Position numbers and translations under genes: made by a program
Notes under the pieces: generated by a model
Told to the model about the DNA's origin: nothing
The model's database searches: none
What the model saw: only the letters and a program-made list of their open reading frames with translations
DNA from: Streptomyces sp. C10-9-1
Lineage (GTDB): Bacteria; Actinomycetota; Actinomycetes; Streptomycetales; Streptomycetaceae
NCBI RefSeq assembly: GCF_024497955.1
Contig: NZ_JANHKP010000002.1
Coordinates: 310,001 to 374,000 of the forward strand
DNA: 64,000 nt
Direction: 5' to 3'
Part shown: positions 28,377-37,582 of the stretch, piece after piece
How positions within the stretch are numbered: the stretch's first letter is position 1
Layout of the letters: each line of letters starts with the position of its first letter

Positions 28377-29924
28377 GTGATCGACCAGCGGCAGCCCTCA
28401 TCCTCCACGGACGGGGTGCCGCTGCCCGTGGGGCCCGACGTCGGCCGATTCCTCGTCCTGGCGGTGGTGTTCGTCTGCGCGGCCTGCGGCCTCGTCTACG
28501 AGCTCGAACTGGTCGCGCTCGCCTCCTACCTGATCGGGGACTCGGTCACCCAGGCGTCGGTCGTGCTGTCCGTCATGGTCTTCGCCATGGGCATCGGCTC
28601 CCTGCTCGCCAAGCGGCTCCGCTGCCGGGCCGCGGTCGGGTTCGGCGTGCTGGAGTCCGTGCTGGCGCTGGTCGGCGGCAGCTCGGCCATGGTGCTCTAC
28701 GCCGCCTTCGCCTGGACGGGCGGGTCCCGCGTGGTGCTGGTGGTGTTCTCCCTGGCGATCGGCGTGCTCATCGGCGCCGAGATACCCCTGCTGATGTCCC
28801 TCATCCAGCGGGCCTCGCGCAGGGACGCGGAGGGCACCGTCGCCGACCTCTTCGCCGCCGACTACGTGGGCGCCCTGGTCGGGGGGCTCGCCTTCCCCTT
28901 CCTGCTGCTGCCCTGGCTCGGCGAACTGACCGGTGCCCTGGCCACCGGGGCGGTCAACGCGGTCGCCGGGGCGGTGCTGGTGCTGTGGCTGTTCCGCCGC
29001 GACCTGGCCCCGCACTGGCGCCGCCGCCTGCTCCTGCTCAACGCGGCCGTCCTCGGGCTGCTCGGCCTCGCGGCCGTGCTCGCCGGAGACTTCGAGGCGG
29101 CCGCCCGCCGCGCCGTCTACGGGGACGAGGTGCGGGTCGCCGTCCGCACCGAGGCGCAGGAGGTCGTCCTGACCGGCCCGCCCTCGGGGCCGCCCGACCT
29201 CTTCCTCGACGGCCGCCTCACCGTCCGGGGGCGGGACGCCCACCGCTACCACGAGGCCCTGGTGCACCCCGCGATGAACGGCCCGCACGCCCGGGTCCTC
29301 GTCCTCGGCGGGGGAGACGGCCTCGCCGCGCGCGAGGTGCTCCGCTACCGGGACGTCCGCTCGGTCACCGTCCTCGGGGCCGACCCGGGCCTGGTGGACC
29401 TCGCCCGGACGGACCCCGGGCTCGCCGGACTCAACGGCCGGGTCTACGGCGACCCCCGGCTGGAGGTCGTGCCGGAGGACCCCTTCTCGCGTCTGCGGCT
29501 CGCCGAGCCCCGCGCCTACGACGTGATCGTCTCCGATCTGCCGGATCCGGCCGAGGCAGCGGACACCAAGCTCTACTCGCTGGAGTTCTACGGCCTGGCC
29601 CGCCGGGCCCTCGCGCCCGGCGGGCGGCTCGTGGTGCACGCGGGCCCGCCCGGCACCCGGCCGCGGAGCTTCTGGACGGTGGAGGCCACACTCGCCGCGG
29701 CGGGGTTCGCCACCACCCCCTACCGGGACCGCTCGGCGCCGGGCGGTGACCGCGGCTTCCTCCTCGCCGCGCCGGGCGCCGCACCGCACCTGGAGCTGTC
29801 CGAGGGCGCGCCGCCGCTGCGCTCCGGGCTCCGGGAACGGCTGCCCGCCGCCGTCCCCGCCGCCGAGCGGACCCGGCTGAGCGGGCTGGAGCCCTCCACC
29901 CTGGTCCGTCCCCGCTACCGGTGA
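28377..29924 (+). CDS. Membrane-anchored polyamine aminopropyltransferase (spermidine synthase) family protein
   Basis: A 515-residue protein from GTG 28377. Residues ~22-230 contain about seven membrane helices ([20 protein letters not shown] first); the C-terminal part is a spermidine-synthase fold: [31 protein letters not shown] (nucleotide-binding glycine loop) and [28 protein letters not shown] (catalytic region). Where soluble enzymes have VELDP, this reads VLGADPG, so the usual acidic residue contacting the aminopropyl donor's ribose is replaced by Gly. That could mean a different donor or loss of activity. The fusion of a membrane domain with this fold is widespread in actinobacteria. 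Likely cotranscribed with DUF2617. Confidence 0.85.
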   Translation: MIDQRQPSSSTDGVPLPVGPDVGRFLVLAVVFVCAACGLVYELELVALASYLIGDSVTQASVVLSVMVFAMGIGSLLAKRLRCRAAVGFGVLESVLALVGGSSAMVLYAAFAWTGGSRVVLVVFSLAIGVLIGAEIPLLMSLIQRASRRDAEGTVADLFAADYVGALVGGLAFPFLLLPWLGELTGALATGAVNAVAGAVLVLWLFRRDLAPHWRRRLLLLNAAVLGLLGLAAVLAGDFEAAARRAVYGDEVRVAVRTEAQEVVLTGPPSGPPDLFLDGRLTVRGRDAHRYHEALVHPAMNGPHARVLVLGGGDGLAAREVLRYRDVRSVTVLGADPGLVDLARTDPGLAGLNGRVYGDPRLEVVPEDPFSRLRLAEPRAYDVIVSDLPDPAEAADTKLYSLEFYGLARRALAPGGRLVVHAGPPGTRPRSFWTVEATLAAAGFATTPYRDRSAPGGDRGFLLAAPGAAPHLELSEGAPPLRSGLRERLPAAVPAAERTRLSGLEPSTLVRPRYR

Positions 29925-29926
29925 CG

Positions 29927-29964
29927 CCCGGAGTCCGCCCGGGTCCGCCCGGGTCCGCTCCGGG
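29927..29964 (+). terminator. Probable terminator with short direct repeats
   Basis: CCCGGAG (29927-29933) pairs with CTCCGGG (29958-29964), enclosing further GC-rich complementary sequence made of repeated GTCCGCCCGG units. It begins 3 nt after the stop. Confidence 0.5.
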
Positions 29965-30149
29965 CCCGTCCGCGCGGACCTCCCCGGTGGGCGCGGGGCG
30001 CCCTGCCTACCCGGCCGGCGTCCGTCGCGGCCGTGCACACGCCGCCCTGCTCCGTTGGCGCAGCGCGCCTCTGCCGTTCGTGCGGTCCGCCGGAGCGTGC
30101 GCCGGGGGAAGGGCAGACGGGGCCGGTCCGGCTGAGTAGGCTCGTTTCC

Positions 30150-31286
30150 ATGGAGCATGAGGCGTTCGTCCCGGTGCCCGCTGAGACCCTGCGACAGGCC
30201 CTGAGGGACCCCGCGCGGGTCGCCCGGTGCGTTCCGGGGCTGCAACGCGACGCCGACGCGGAGGCCGGTCCGCTCTCCGGCAGGCTCAAGCTCCGGGTCG
30301 CCAACCACTCGATCACCTACCGCGGGGAACTGCACCTGGTGGAGCAGGGCCGCGCCTTCGTCGTCGAGGGCGAGGGCACCGAGGTCCGCGGAGGCGGCTC
30401 GGTGAAGATCACGCTCGCCATCCGTCCCGAACCCACCGACGGCGGGACGACGCTCACCTTCACGGGCTCGGCCAGGGCCGAGGGGCGGCTCGCGGAACTC
30501 CCCGCCGGTCCGCGGACCGCCGCCGGGCACCGGGTCCTCGACCGGTTCGCCGAGTCCCTGGCGGCGGCCGCCTTCGAGGAGCCCCCGCTCGGCGGAGCGC
30601 GGCCGCCCCGGGCCGGCGGTACCGAGGGAGGGGCCGGCGGCCCCCGTGGCACCGAGGGCCCGGACGACGGGACGGATGCCGGGAACGGCACCCCGGTGGA
30701 GGGCCGCGGGCCCGAGGACTCCGCCGCGGGTGGGCCCGCGCCCGGGCCGCGGGAGCCCGGTGCCACCGGTGCGGCCGGCGACCGGGACCGGCACGAGGCG
30801 GCGGAGCCCGGTGCCGAGGACGGGGGGCCCGGCGTGGTCGAACCGCCCGTCGAGGACCCGGACACCGCCCCGGGCGCCGTCTTCGACGTGCCGGTGCCGC
30901 CGCCCTCCCTGGGCCCCGACACGGAGGACGCCTTCGACGACGGCTCGGACGACGACGCCGACGGGGAGGCGCGGCACCTCCGCGACGAGGACGACGAGGA
31001 CGACGAGGACGACGTGGTCGACCTCGACGGACTCGGTGACCTCCAGGACATCGAGGGCTTCCGTACGCTGGGCGACCCCGACGCCGAGGCCGCCCACGCC
31101 CGGCGCACGATGATCGGCCGCAGCGCCGAGGAGGTCGACCACGCCCCGCCCCGCGGCCGCTACGCGCCCACCCCGGCACCGGCCGCATCCGGCTCGGCCG
31201 CGGCCCTGCGGTGGATCGCCCCGGCCGCCGCCCTGGCCCTCGCCTCCGCCGTCGTCGTCAGCCGCATCCTGCGCCGCCGGGGCTGA
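30150..31286 (+). CDS. SRPBCC (CoxG-like) domain protein with acidic linker and C-terminal membrane anchor
   Basis: A 378-residue protein starting MEHEAFVPVPAETLRQALRD. Residues 1-150 form an SRPBCC/START-type fold like CoxG: DPARVARCVPGLQ, LSGRLKLRVANHSITYRGEL and GTTLTFTGSARAEGRLAELP. A 200-residue Gly/Pro/Asp/Glu-rich linker follows, then a single membrane helix (LRWIAPAAALALASAVVVS) with a basic end, so the domain is tail-anchored and faces the cytoplasm. A TAGGCT box ends 9 nt before the ATG and there is no ribosome site, so the message may be leaderless. CoxG-like domains bind hydrophobic ligands or recruit enzymes to the membrane; the partner here is unknown. Confidence 0.8.
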   Translation: MEHEAFVPVPAETLRQALRDPARVARCVPGLQRDADAEAGPLSGRLKLRVANHSITYRGELHLVEQGRAFVVEGEGTEVRGGGSVKITLAIRPEPTDGGTTLTFTGSARAEGRLAELPAGPRTAAGHRVLDRFAESLAAAAFEEPPLGGARPPRAGGTEGGAGGPRGTEGPDDGTDAGNGTPVEGRGPEDSAAGGPAPGPREPGATGAAGDRDRHEAAEPGAEDGGPGVVEPPVEDPDTAPGAVFDVPVPPPSLGPDTEDAFDDGSDDDADGEARHLRDEDDEDDEDDVVDLDGLGDLQDIEGFRTLGDPDAEAAHARRTMIGRSAEEVDHAPPRGRYAPTPAPAASGSAAALRWIAPAAALALASAVVVSRILRRRG

Positions 31287-31400
31287 ACCGGCACCCGTCG
31301 GCGTGCTCCCGCCGGCCCGGTCCGCGGCCGGACCGGCTGCCGTGCGCCGGGCCCGGCCGAGCTGACCGTCCGGGCGCGACCGCGCGGCTACTGTCGTGGG

Positions 31401-32195
31401 GTGAACAGCAGCGAACAGAGCATCCGGCTGGCCGCCGGGGACGTCGAGTTGACCGTGCATCCGGAGAACGGCTGCCGTATCGGAAGCCTGCGTGTCGGCG
31501 GCACCGAACTGCTGCGCCAAGGGGCCCACTACGGGACCTTCCCCATGGTGCCCTGGTGCGGTCGGCTGAGGGACGGACGCTTCCGCGACGGCGCCGCCAC
31601 CCACCAGCTCCCGCTGAACGCGGCCCCGCACGCCATCCACGGCACCGGCCGCGACACCGTCTGGCGGACGGCCCGCAGCGACGGGAGCGAGGCGGCGTTC
31701 ACCTACGAGCTGGCCGACCCCTGGCCGTACGCGGGCCGGGTCACCCAGACCTTCGCCCTCGCCGAGGACTCCCTGACGGTGGCCATGGGCGTGGAGACCG
31801 CGGAGACCTCCTTCCCCGCCCAGGTGGGATGGCACCCGTGGTTCCTGCGCACCATCGGCGGCGAGCGGGCGCGCCTGGACTTCTCCCCCGAGTGGCAGGA
31901 GGAGCGCGGGGAGGACCACCTGCCGACGGGGAAGCGCATCACCCCCCTGCCCGGCCCGTGGGACGACTGCTTCGGGATGCCCGACGGGGTGCGTGCCACG
32001 CTGACCTGGCCCGGCTTCCTGGAGCTGGAGGTCTCCAGCCGGGCCCGGTGGGTGGTGGTCTACGACGAGCAGGAGGAGGCCGTCTGCGTGGAGCCCCAGT
32101 CCGGGCCGCCGGACGGCCTCAACACCGATCCGGAGCTGGTCACGCTGATCGACCCGCTGGAGCTCGCGATGACCTGGACCTGGCGGCGGCTTTAA
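31401..32195 (+). CDS. Aldose 1-epimerase family protein
   Basis: A 264-residue galactose-mutarotase-like protein from GTG 31401. Visible blocks are NGCRIGSLRVGGTELLR, YGTFPMVPWCGRLRDGRF, HAIHGTGRDTVW (first catalytic His region), FPAQVGWHPWFLR (second His) and VCVEPQSGPPDGLN (catalytic Glu). It interconverts alpha and beta sugar anomers; exact sugar unknown. The next gene, pyrE, starts 10 nt after its stop, so they are probably cotranscribed. Confidence 0.9.
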   Translation: MNSSEQSIRLAAGDVELTVHPENGCRIGSLRVGGTELLRQGAHYGTFPMVPWCGRLRDGRFRDGAATHQLPLNAAPHAIHGTGRDTVWRTARSDGSEAAFTYELADPWPYAGRVTQTFALAEDSLTVAMGVETAETSFPAQVGWHPWFLRTIGGERARLDFSPEWQEERGEDHLPTGKRITPLPGPWDDCFGMPDGVRATLTWPGFLELEVSSRARWVVVYDEQEEAVCVEPQSGPPDGLNTDPELVTLIDPLELAMTWTWRRL

Positions 32196-32205
32196 GCTCT
32201 GGGGC

Positions 32206-32745
32206 ATGACTGACGTTCGTGCGGAGCTGCTCCAGCAGATCAAGGACAAGGCCGTGGTGCACGGCAAGGTGACCCTCTCCTCGGGCATCGAGGCCGACTG
32301 GTACATCGATCTGCGCCGGATCACGCTCGACGGCGAGGCCGCCCCGATGGTGGGCCAGGTGATGCTGGACGCCACCGCCCACCTCGACTACGACTGCGTC
32401 GGCGGCCTCACCCTGGGCGCCGACCCCGTGGCGACCTCCATGCTGCACGCCTCCGCCGCCCGAGGCCGGCGCCTGGACGCCTATGTGGTGCGCAAGGCGG
32501 GCAAGGCCCACGGTATGCAGCGCCGGATCGAGGGCACGGACGTGAAGGGCCGCCGCTGCCTGGTGGTCGAGGACGTCTCGACCACCGGGGGCTCCCCGCT
32601 GACCGCCGTCGAGGCGGTCCGCGAGGCGGGCGGCGAGGTGGTGGCCGTCGCCGTGATCGTCGAGCGCGGTGCCGCGCCCAGGATCGCCGAGGCGGGACTG
32701 GAGTACGTCAGCGCCTACGGGCTCCCGGAGCTCGGGCTCGCCTGA
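32206..32745 (+). CDS. pyrE: Orotate phosphoribosyltransferase
   Basis: A 179-residue enzyme of UMP synthesis joining orotate and PRPP. Motifs are KVTLSSGIEADWYIDLRR (~residues 25-42), a loop with YVVRKAGKAHGMQRRIEG, and the PRPP signature CLVVEDVSTTGGSPLTAVEAVREAGGEVV (~118-146). Length is normal for actinobacteria. It follows the epimerase gene by 10 nt. A 40-bp palindrome containing a parS core lies 72 nt after its stop and could also end this transcript. Confidence 0.95.
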   Translation: MTDVRAELLQQIKDKAVVHGKVTLSSGIEADWYIDLRRITLDGEAAPMVGQVMLDATAHLDYDCVGGLTLGADPVATSMLHASAARGRRLDAYVVRKAGKAHGMQRRIEGTDVKGRRCLVVEDVSTTGGSPLTAVEAVREAGGEVVAVAVIVERGAAPRIAEAGLEYVSAYGLPELGLA

Positions 32746-32817
32746 CCCCACCCGTCCGACCCGGGTCGCGGCCCTTCTGCCGGACCCGGCTGATCCGCCC
32801 GCGACCTGCGCAATCAC

Positions 32818-32857
32818 CCAGGGGCGTCCTGTTTCACGTGAAACAGGACGCCCCTGG
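32818..32857. other. parS: parS site inside a 40-bp perfect palindrome
   Basis: The core GTTTCACGTGAAAC (32831-32844) is an exact match to the Streptomyces ParB-binding parS consensus. The flanks extend it to a perfect 40-bp palindrome, with 13-bp arms CCAGGGGCGTCCT and its complement outside the core. It lies between pyrE and fba, both reading rightward, so as RNA it would also fold into a terminator-like hairpin. ParB spreading from such sites organises the origin region. Confidence 0.9.
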
Positions 32858-32980
32858 CGCATCCGGGCACACGGGCCCTGTGGTGCCGGACCCGGAGTCT
32901 GGAAAGATAAGGCCCGACGATGACGTCGCCCACAGGTCAGGGCCAGCACCACACACCCGCACATCACAAGGAGCGGACAC

Positions 32981-34003
32981 ATGCCCATCGCGACTCCCGA
33001 GGTCTACAACGAGATGCTCGACCGGGCGAAGGCAGGCAAGTTCGCCTACCCGGCCATCAACGTGACTTCGTCGGGGACCCTGCACGCCGCGCTGCGCGGC
33101 TTCGCGGAGGCCGAGAGTGACGGCATCATCCAGATTTCGACCGGTGGCGCCGAGTTCCTCGGCGGCCAGCACAACAAGGACATGGTCACCGGCGCCGTCG
33201 CCCTGGCCGAGTTCGCGCACATCGTCGCCGCCAAGTACGACATCACCGTCGCACTGCACACCGACCACTGCCCGAAGGACAAGCTGGACGGCTACGTCCG
33301 TCCGCTGCTCGACATCTCGGCCGAGCGGGTGAAGGCCGGACGCAACCCGCTCTTCCAGTCGCACATGTGGGACGGCTCGGCCGAGACCCTCGCCGACAAC
33401 CTGGCCATCGGCCAGGAGCTGCTGGCCCAGGCCGCTGCCGCCAGGATCATCCTCGAGGTCGAGATCACCCCGACCGGCGGCGAGGAGGACGGCGTCACGC
33501 ACGAGATCAACGACGAGCTGTACACCACGGTGGAGGACGCCCTGCGCACCGCCGAGGCCCTCGGCCTCGGGGAGAAGGGCCGCTACCTGCTGGCCGCCTC
33601 CTTCGGCAACGTCCACGGCGTCTACAAGCCGGGCAACGTCGTGCTCCGACCCGAGCTGCTGAAGGACCTCCAGCAGGGGGTCGGCGAGAAGTACGGCAAG
33701 GCCGCGCCGTTCGACTTCGTCTTCCACGGCGGTTCCGGCTCCACCGCCGAGGAGATCAGCACCGCCCTGGAGAACGGCGTGGTGAAGATGAACCTCGACA
33801 CCGACACCCAGTACGCCTTCAGCCGCCCGGTCGCGGGCCACATGTTCGCCCACTACGACGGTGTGCTGAAGGTCGACGGCGAGGTCGGCTCGAAGAAGAC
33901 CTACGACCCGCGGACCTGGGGCAAGCTGGCGGAGGCCGGCATGGCGCAGCGCGTCGCCGAGGCGTGCGCCGCGCTCCGCTCCACCGGCACCAGGATCAAG
34001 TAG
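32981..34003 (+). CDS. fbaA: Class II fructose-bisphosphate aldolase
   Basis: A 340-residue zinc-dependent aldolase of glycolysis and gluconeogenesis. AAGGAG precedes the ATG. Motifs are INVTSSGTLHAALRGFAEAESDGIIQ, VALHTDHCPKDKLDGYVRP (zinc and catalytic region, ~residue 86-104), VEITPTGGEEDGVTHE, SFGNVHGVYKPGNV (zinc His) and DFVFHGGSGSTAEEI (phosphate loop). Monocistronic; a 12-bp stem hairpin follows. Confidence 0.96.
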   Translation: MPIATPEVYNEMLDRAKAGKFAYPAINVTSSGTLHAALRGFAEAESDGIIQISTGGAEFLGGQHNKDMVTGAVALAEFAHIVAAKYDITVALHTDHCPKDKLDGYVRPLLDISAERVKAGRNPLFQSHMWDGSAETLADNLAIGQELLAQAAAARIILEVEITPTGGEEDGVTHEINDELYTTVEDALRTAEALGLGEKGRYLLAASFGNVHGVYKPGNVVLRPELLKDLQQGVGEKYGKAAPFDFVFHGGSGSTAEEISTALENGVVKMNLDTDTQYAFSRPVAGHMFAHYDGVLKVDGEVGSKKTYDPRTWGKLAEAGMAQRVAEACAALRSTGTRIK

Positions 34004-34033
34004 GCGCCGCGCGGCGCGACCGCAGGCACCGCA

Positions 34034-34077
34034 CGGCGGGCCCGGTGTCCCCTCGGCAAGGGGCGCCGGGCCCGCCG
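34034..34077 (+). terminator. Hairpin terminator after fbaA
   Basis: CGGCGGGCCCGG pairs exactly with its complement at 34066-34077, and the enclosed sequence adds an inner CCCC/GGGG pairing. Confidence 0.8.
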
Positions 34078-34100
34078 CGCATCGGGAGGGGAGGACCGCG

Positions 34101-35297
34101 ATGGCCGCGGAGGAACGCTTCGACTTCGACACACCGGTGGACCGCACGGGTACCTGGTGCATCCAGTGGGACGGGGTCGCCGACCGGTTCGGGGTGGACG
34201 GCCTGCTGCCGTTCACCATCTCGGACATGGACTTCCCCTCACCGCCGGCGGTGCTCGACGCCCTGCACCAGCGGATCGACCACGGGGTCTTCGGCTACAC
34301 GGACTGGCGGCAGGAGGACTTCCTCTCGGCGATCCGCGACTGGTTCGCCGAGCGTCACGGCACGGCCGTCGACACCGAGCGGGCCGTCTACGCCCCCTCC
34401 GTCCTCAACCAGCTCTCGCAGCTGCTGCGGATGTGGTCCGGCCCCGGCGAGGGCGTGGTCGTCCACACCCCGACCTACGACGGCTTCGCCAAGGCGATCA
34501 GCGGTCTGGACCGGGAGCTGCGCGGTGTGCCGGTGGGCGACGAGGGGGCGCTGGAGGCCCAGCTCGCGCGCCCCGACAGCCGGGTCCTCGTGCTGTGCTC
34601 GCCCCACAACCCGACCGGCCGGGTGTGGACGGCCGCGGAGCTGTCCCGGACCGCCGAGCTGGCCGCCGCCCACGACGTGGCCGTGATCAGCGACGAGATC
34701 CACGCGGACCTCGTCCACCCGGGTGCGGTGCACCTGCCGTGGACCCGCTTCGGCCGGGGGCGCTGGGCGCTCGTCACCTCCGCCACCAAGGCCTTCAACT
34801 TCCCGTCACTGAGCGGTTCGTACGGGATCATCGGCGACGCGGAGGACCACGCCGCCTTCCTGCGCCGGATGGGGACCGGGGAGGGGCTGGCCTCTCCGGC
34901 CGTGCTCTCCCTGACCGCCCACATCGCCGCCTACCGGGAGGGCGGCCCCTGGCTCGACGCCCTGCTGGCGTACGTCTCGGCCAATCTGCGGATGCTCGCC
35001 GACCGGCTGCACACCGCCTTCCCCGACCTGGGATGGCAGCCCCCCGCCGCCGGTTACCTGGCCTGGATCGACCTGCGGCCCCTCGGAGCGGGCGAGCGGT
35101 TCGGCGACGAGGAGCTCCAGCGGGAGCTGATCGAGACGGAGCGGGTGGCCGTCATGTCCGGGGGCGTCTACGGGGCGCCCGGTTTCGTCCGGCTCAATGT
35201 GGGCTGCCCGCGGAGCAAGGCGGAAGCGGGGGCGGACGCCCTGGTCAGGGCCGTGGGGAGGCTGTCCGGCCGAGCGGGCGGCGCCGCCCGCTCGTAG
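34101..35297 (+). CDS. PatB/MalY-type PLP enzyme (cystathionine beta-lyase-like)
   Basis: A 398-residue fold-type I PLP protein of the MalY/PatB branch. It begins with FDFDTPVDRTGTWCIQWDG and LPFTISDMDFPSPPAVLDAL, the typical opening of C-S lyases in this family, then VFGYTDWRQEDFLSAI, CSPHNPTGRVW, VISDEIHADLVHPG and SATKAFNFPSLSGSYGI (PLP lysine). Such enzymes split cystathionine or other cysteine conjugates. GGGAGGGGAGG lies upstream. It is followed by an MFS exporter 29 nt downstream, suggesting a two-gene unit. Confidence 0.9.
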   Translation: MAAEERFDFDTPVDRTGTWCIQWDGVADRFGVDGLLPFTISDMDFPSPPAVLDALHQRIDHGVFGYTDWRQEDFLSAIRDWFAERHGTAVDTERAVYAPSVLNQLSQLLRMWSGPGEGVVVHTPTYDGFAKAISGLDRELRGVPVGDEGALEAQLARPDSRVLVLCSPHNPTGRVWTAAELSRTAELAAAHDVAVISDEIHADLVHPGAVHLPWTRFGRGRWALVTSATKAFNFPSLSGSYGIIGDAEDHAAFLRRMGTGEGLASPAVLSLTAHIAAYREGGPWLDALLAYVSANLRMLADRLHTAFPDLGWQPPAAGYLAWIDLRPLGAGERFGDEELQRELIETERVAVMSGGVYGAPGFVRLNVGCPRSKAEAGADALVRAVGRLSGRAGGAARS

Positions 35298-35326
35298 GAC
35301 GCCGACCCGGCTGCGATGATCGCCCC

Positions 35327-36835
35327 ATGACCCAGGGACCGGACCTTCGACTGGCCTCGCCCACGGGGCGCTGGGTGGTACTGACCACGGTGCTCGGCTC
35401 GGGCATGGCGCTGCTGGACTCCACGGTCGTCAACGTCGCCCTGCCCCGCATCGGCGAGGACCTCGACGCCGATCTGCCGGTCCTGCAATGGACGGTCAAC
35501 GCCTACATGCTCGCGCTCGCCGCGCTGATCCTCCTCGGCGGGGCGCTCGGGGACCGCTACGGGCGGCGGCGGGTCTTCGTCCTCGGGGTCGTCTGGTTCG
35601 CGGTCGGCTCGCTGCTGTGCGGCCTCGCACCGACCGGTGAGGTCCTGGTCGCGGCCCGGGCCCTCCAGGGGATCGGCGGAGCACTGCTCACCCCGGGATC
35701 GCTGGCCATCATCCAGGCGAGCTTCCACCCGGACGACCGGGCCCGCGCGGTCGGGCTGTGGTCCGGCCTCGGGGGAGTGGGCGCCGCGATCGGCCCGTTC
35801 GTCGGCGGCTGGCTGGTCGACGGCCCGGGCTGGCGCTGGGTGTTCCTGCTCAACGTGCCGCTGGCCGCCGTGTGCGTACCGATCGCCCTCCGCCGCGTCC
35901 CCGAGTCCCGTGACCCCGGGGCGACCGGACGGTTCGACGTCGCGGGCGCGGCGCTCGGGGCGCTGGCGCTCGGCCTGGTGACCTATGCGCTCATCGACGC
36001 GACCCCGTGGGCCGGGCTGCTCGGTGCCGCGGTGGGCGTGCTCTTCGTCCTGCGCGAGCACCGGACGCCGGAGCCCATGCTGCCGCTCGGGCTCTTCCGG
36101 GTGCGCCTGTTCACCGCCGTGAACACGGTCACCGTCTGCGTCTACGCCGCCTTCGGCGGGTTCTTCTTCCTGATGGCCCTCCAGCTCCAGGTGGTGTCCG
36201 GCTACTCGGCGCTGGGTGCCGGGCTCGCGCTCGTGCCGACCACCGTGCTGATGCTGCTGCTCTCGGCCCGCTCCGGCGAGCTGGGCGAGCGGATCGGGCC
36301 GCGTATCCCGCTGACCGTCGGCCCGCTGGTGTGCGCCGCGGGAATGCTGCTGGCACTGCGTGTGGGGGAGGACGCCTCCTACGCGGCCGACGTGCTGCCC
36401 GCCGTCCTGGTCCTGGGCCTCGGCATGGTGACGCTGGTGGCCCCGCTGACCGCCACGGTGCTCGCCTCGGTGGACACCGCGCGCGCCGGTATCGCGAGCG
36501 GGGTCAACAACGCGGCGGCGCGGGCGGCCGGGCTGGTCGCCGTGGCGGCGCTGCCGCTGCTGGCGGGCATGGGCCCCGAGGCGTACCGCTCGGCCGCCGA
36601 GTTCGGTGCCACCTTCCGGCGGGCGATCCCGATGTGCGCGGGCGTCCTGGTGGCCGGGGCGCTGATCGCCTGGACGACGGTCCGGCGCCCGGAGGAGCCC
36701 GCCACCGGGGAGCAGCCCCACCCGGAGTGCCGGATGAGCTGCCCGGTCGCGGCTCCGCCGCTGGAGGCCCTGGAGGCTCCGGAGGACGGTCCCGGGGCGG
36801 TCCCGCCGCCCGCCCGCGGCGCGGGCGGCGGCTGA
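35327..36835 (+). CDS. MFS drug exporter, DHA2 type
   Basis: A 502-residue transporter with about 14 membrane helices. The ATG at 35327 (MTQGPDLRLASPTGRW) gives a typical N terminus. Motifs are LDSTVVNVALPRIGEDL (motif D1), GGALGDRYGRRRVF (motif A) and GIGGALLTPGSLAII, all characteristic of 14-helix H+-coupled exporters. The substrate is unknown. The Pro/Glu-rich C-terminal tail is cytoplasmic. It lies 29 bp after the PatB-like gene. Confidence 0.9.
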   Translation: MTQGPDLRLASPTGRWVVLTTVLGSGMALLDSTVVNVALPRIGEDLDADLPVLQWTVNAYMLALAALILLGGALGDRYGRRRVFVLGVVWFAVGSLLCGLAPTGEVLVAARALQGIGGALLTPGSLAIIQASFHPDDRARAVGLWSGLGGVGAAIGPFVGGWLVDGPGWRWVFLLNVPLAAVCVPIALRRVPESRDPGATGRFDVAGAALGALALGLVTYALIDATPWAGLLGAAVGVLFVLREHRTPEPMLPLGLFRVRLFTAVNTVTVCVYAAFGGFFFLMALQLQVVSGYSALGAGLALVPTTVLMLLLSARSGELGERIGPRIPLTVGPLVCAAGMLLALRVGEDASYAADVLPAVLVLGLGMVTLVAPLTATVLASVDTARAGIASGVNNAAARAAGLVAVAALPLLAGMGPEAYRSAAEFGATFRRAIPMCAGVLVAGALIAWTTVRRPEEPATGEQPHPECRMSCPVAAPPLEALEAPEDGPGAVPPPARGAGGG

Positions 36836-36948
36836 CGCGCCGGGCCGCGCGGCGGTGCGGGCGGCCGGGCCGCCCCCCGGCCGGGGCGCGGGCCGACGGC
36901 GTCCGCCCGGAGGGGACGCGGGCGGGCGGGACCTGTGAGACTGGGGGC

Positions 36949-37362
36949 ATGTCGATCCACGAGAACCTGCTCGGGGGCCCTCCCCCGACCCATCTGCCCG
37001 ACGAGCCCGAGCCGCGCGAGCTGCTCGCGGGCGGCACGGAGCCCGCCGACGTGGCGGCCAAGTACCCGACCAGCTCGCTGGCCTGGGCGCGCCTGGCCGA
37101 CGACGCCTTCGAGGGCGGCCGGGTCGTCGAGTCCTATGCCTACGCCCGCACCGGCTACCACCGTGGCCTGGACGCCCTGCGCCGCAGCGGCTGGAAGGGC
37201 CACGGCCCCGTGCCGTGGGAGCACGAGCCGAACCGGGGCTTCCTGCGGGCCCTGCACGCTCTCGCCCGGGCCGCCCAGGCCATCGGCGAGCAGGCCGAGT
37301 ACGAGCGGTGCACCACCTTCCTGCGGGAGTCCTCGGAGACGGCCGCCGACACCCTGGGCTGA
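36949..37362 (+). CDS. DUF3151 family protein
   Basis: A 137-residue cytoplasmic protein conserved in actinobacteria. It starts MSIHENLLGGPPPTHLPDEP. Family blocks are YPTSSLAWARLADDAFEGGRVVESYAYARTGYHRGLDALRRSGWKGHGPVPWEHEPNRGFLRAL. Function is unknown. In many actinobacteria it lies downstream of fba, as here (two genes intervene). A perfect hairpin follows. Confidence 0.88.
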   Translation: MSIHENLLGGPPPTHLPDEPEPRELLAGGTEPADVAAKYPTSSLAWARLADDAFEGGRVVESYAYARTGYHRGLDALRRSGWKGHGPVPWEHEPNRGFLRALHALARAAQAIGEQAEYERCTTFLRESSETAADTLG

Positions 37363-37393
37363 ACCGGGACGATCGCCCACGACACGCCCACGG

Positions 37394-37421
37394 ACCCGCC
37401 GCCGGTTCCCCGGCGGCGGGT
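37394..37421 (+). terminator. Hairpin terminator after DUF3151 gene
   Basis: ACCCGCCGCCGG and its exact complement form a 12-bp stem around a TTCC loop, 31 nt after the stop. Confidence 0.85.
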
Positions 37422-37582
37422 TCGCACATCGGTACGATCGTCGAATTGTTGATCATGTGTCGTCGCCCGGCACACCCGGCGGGCGGCGGCACCAGGGTCC
37501 GTTCGGCTGCCGGGCGGGTGTATCGCCGGTGCCGGGGCACACACCTCCCCCCGTCCCCCGCGGACCAGGGGGGAAGACTGCC

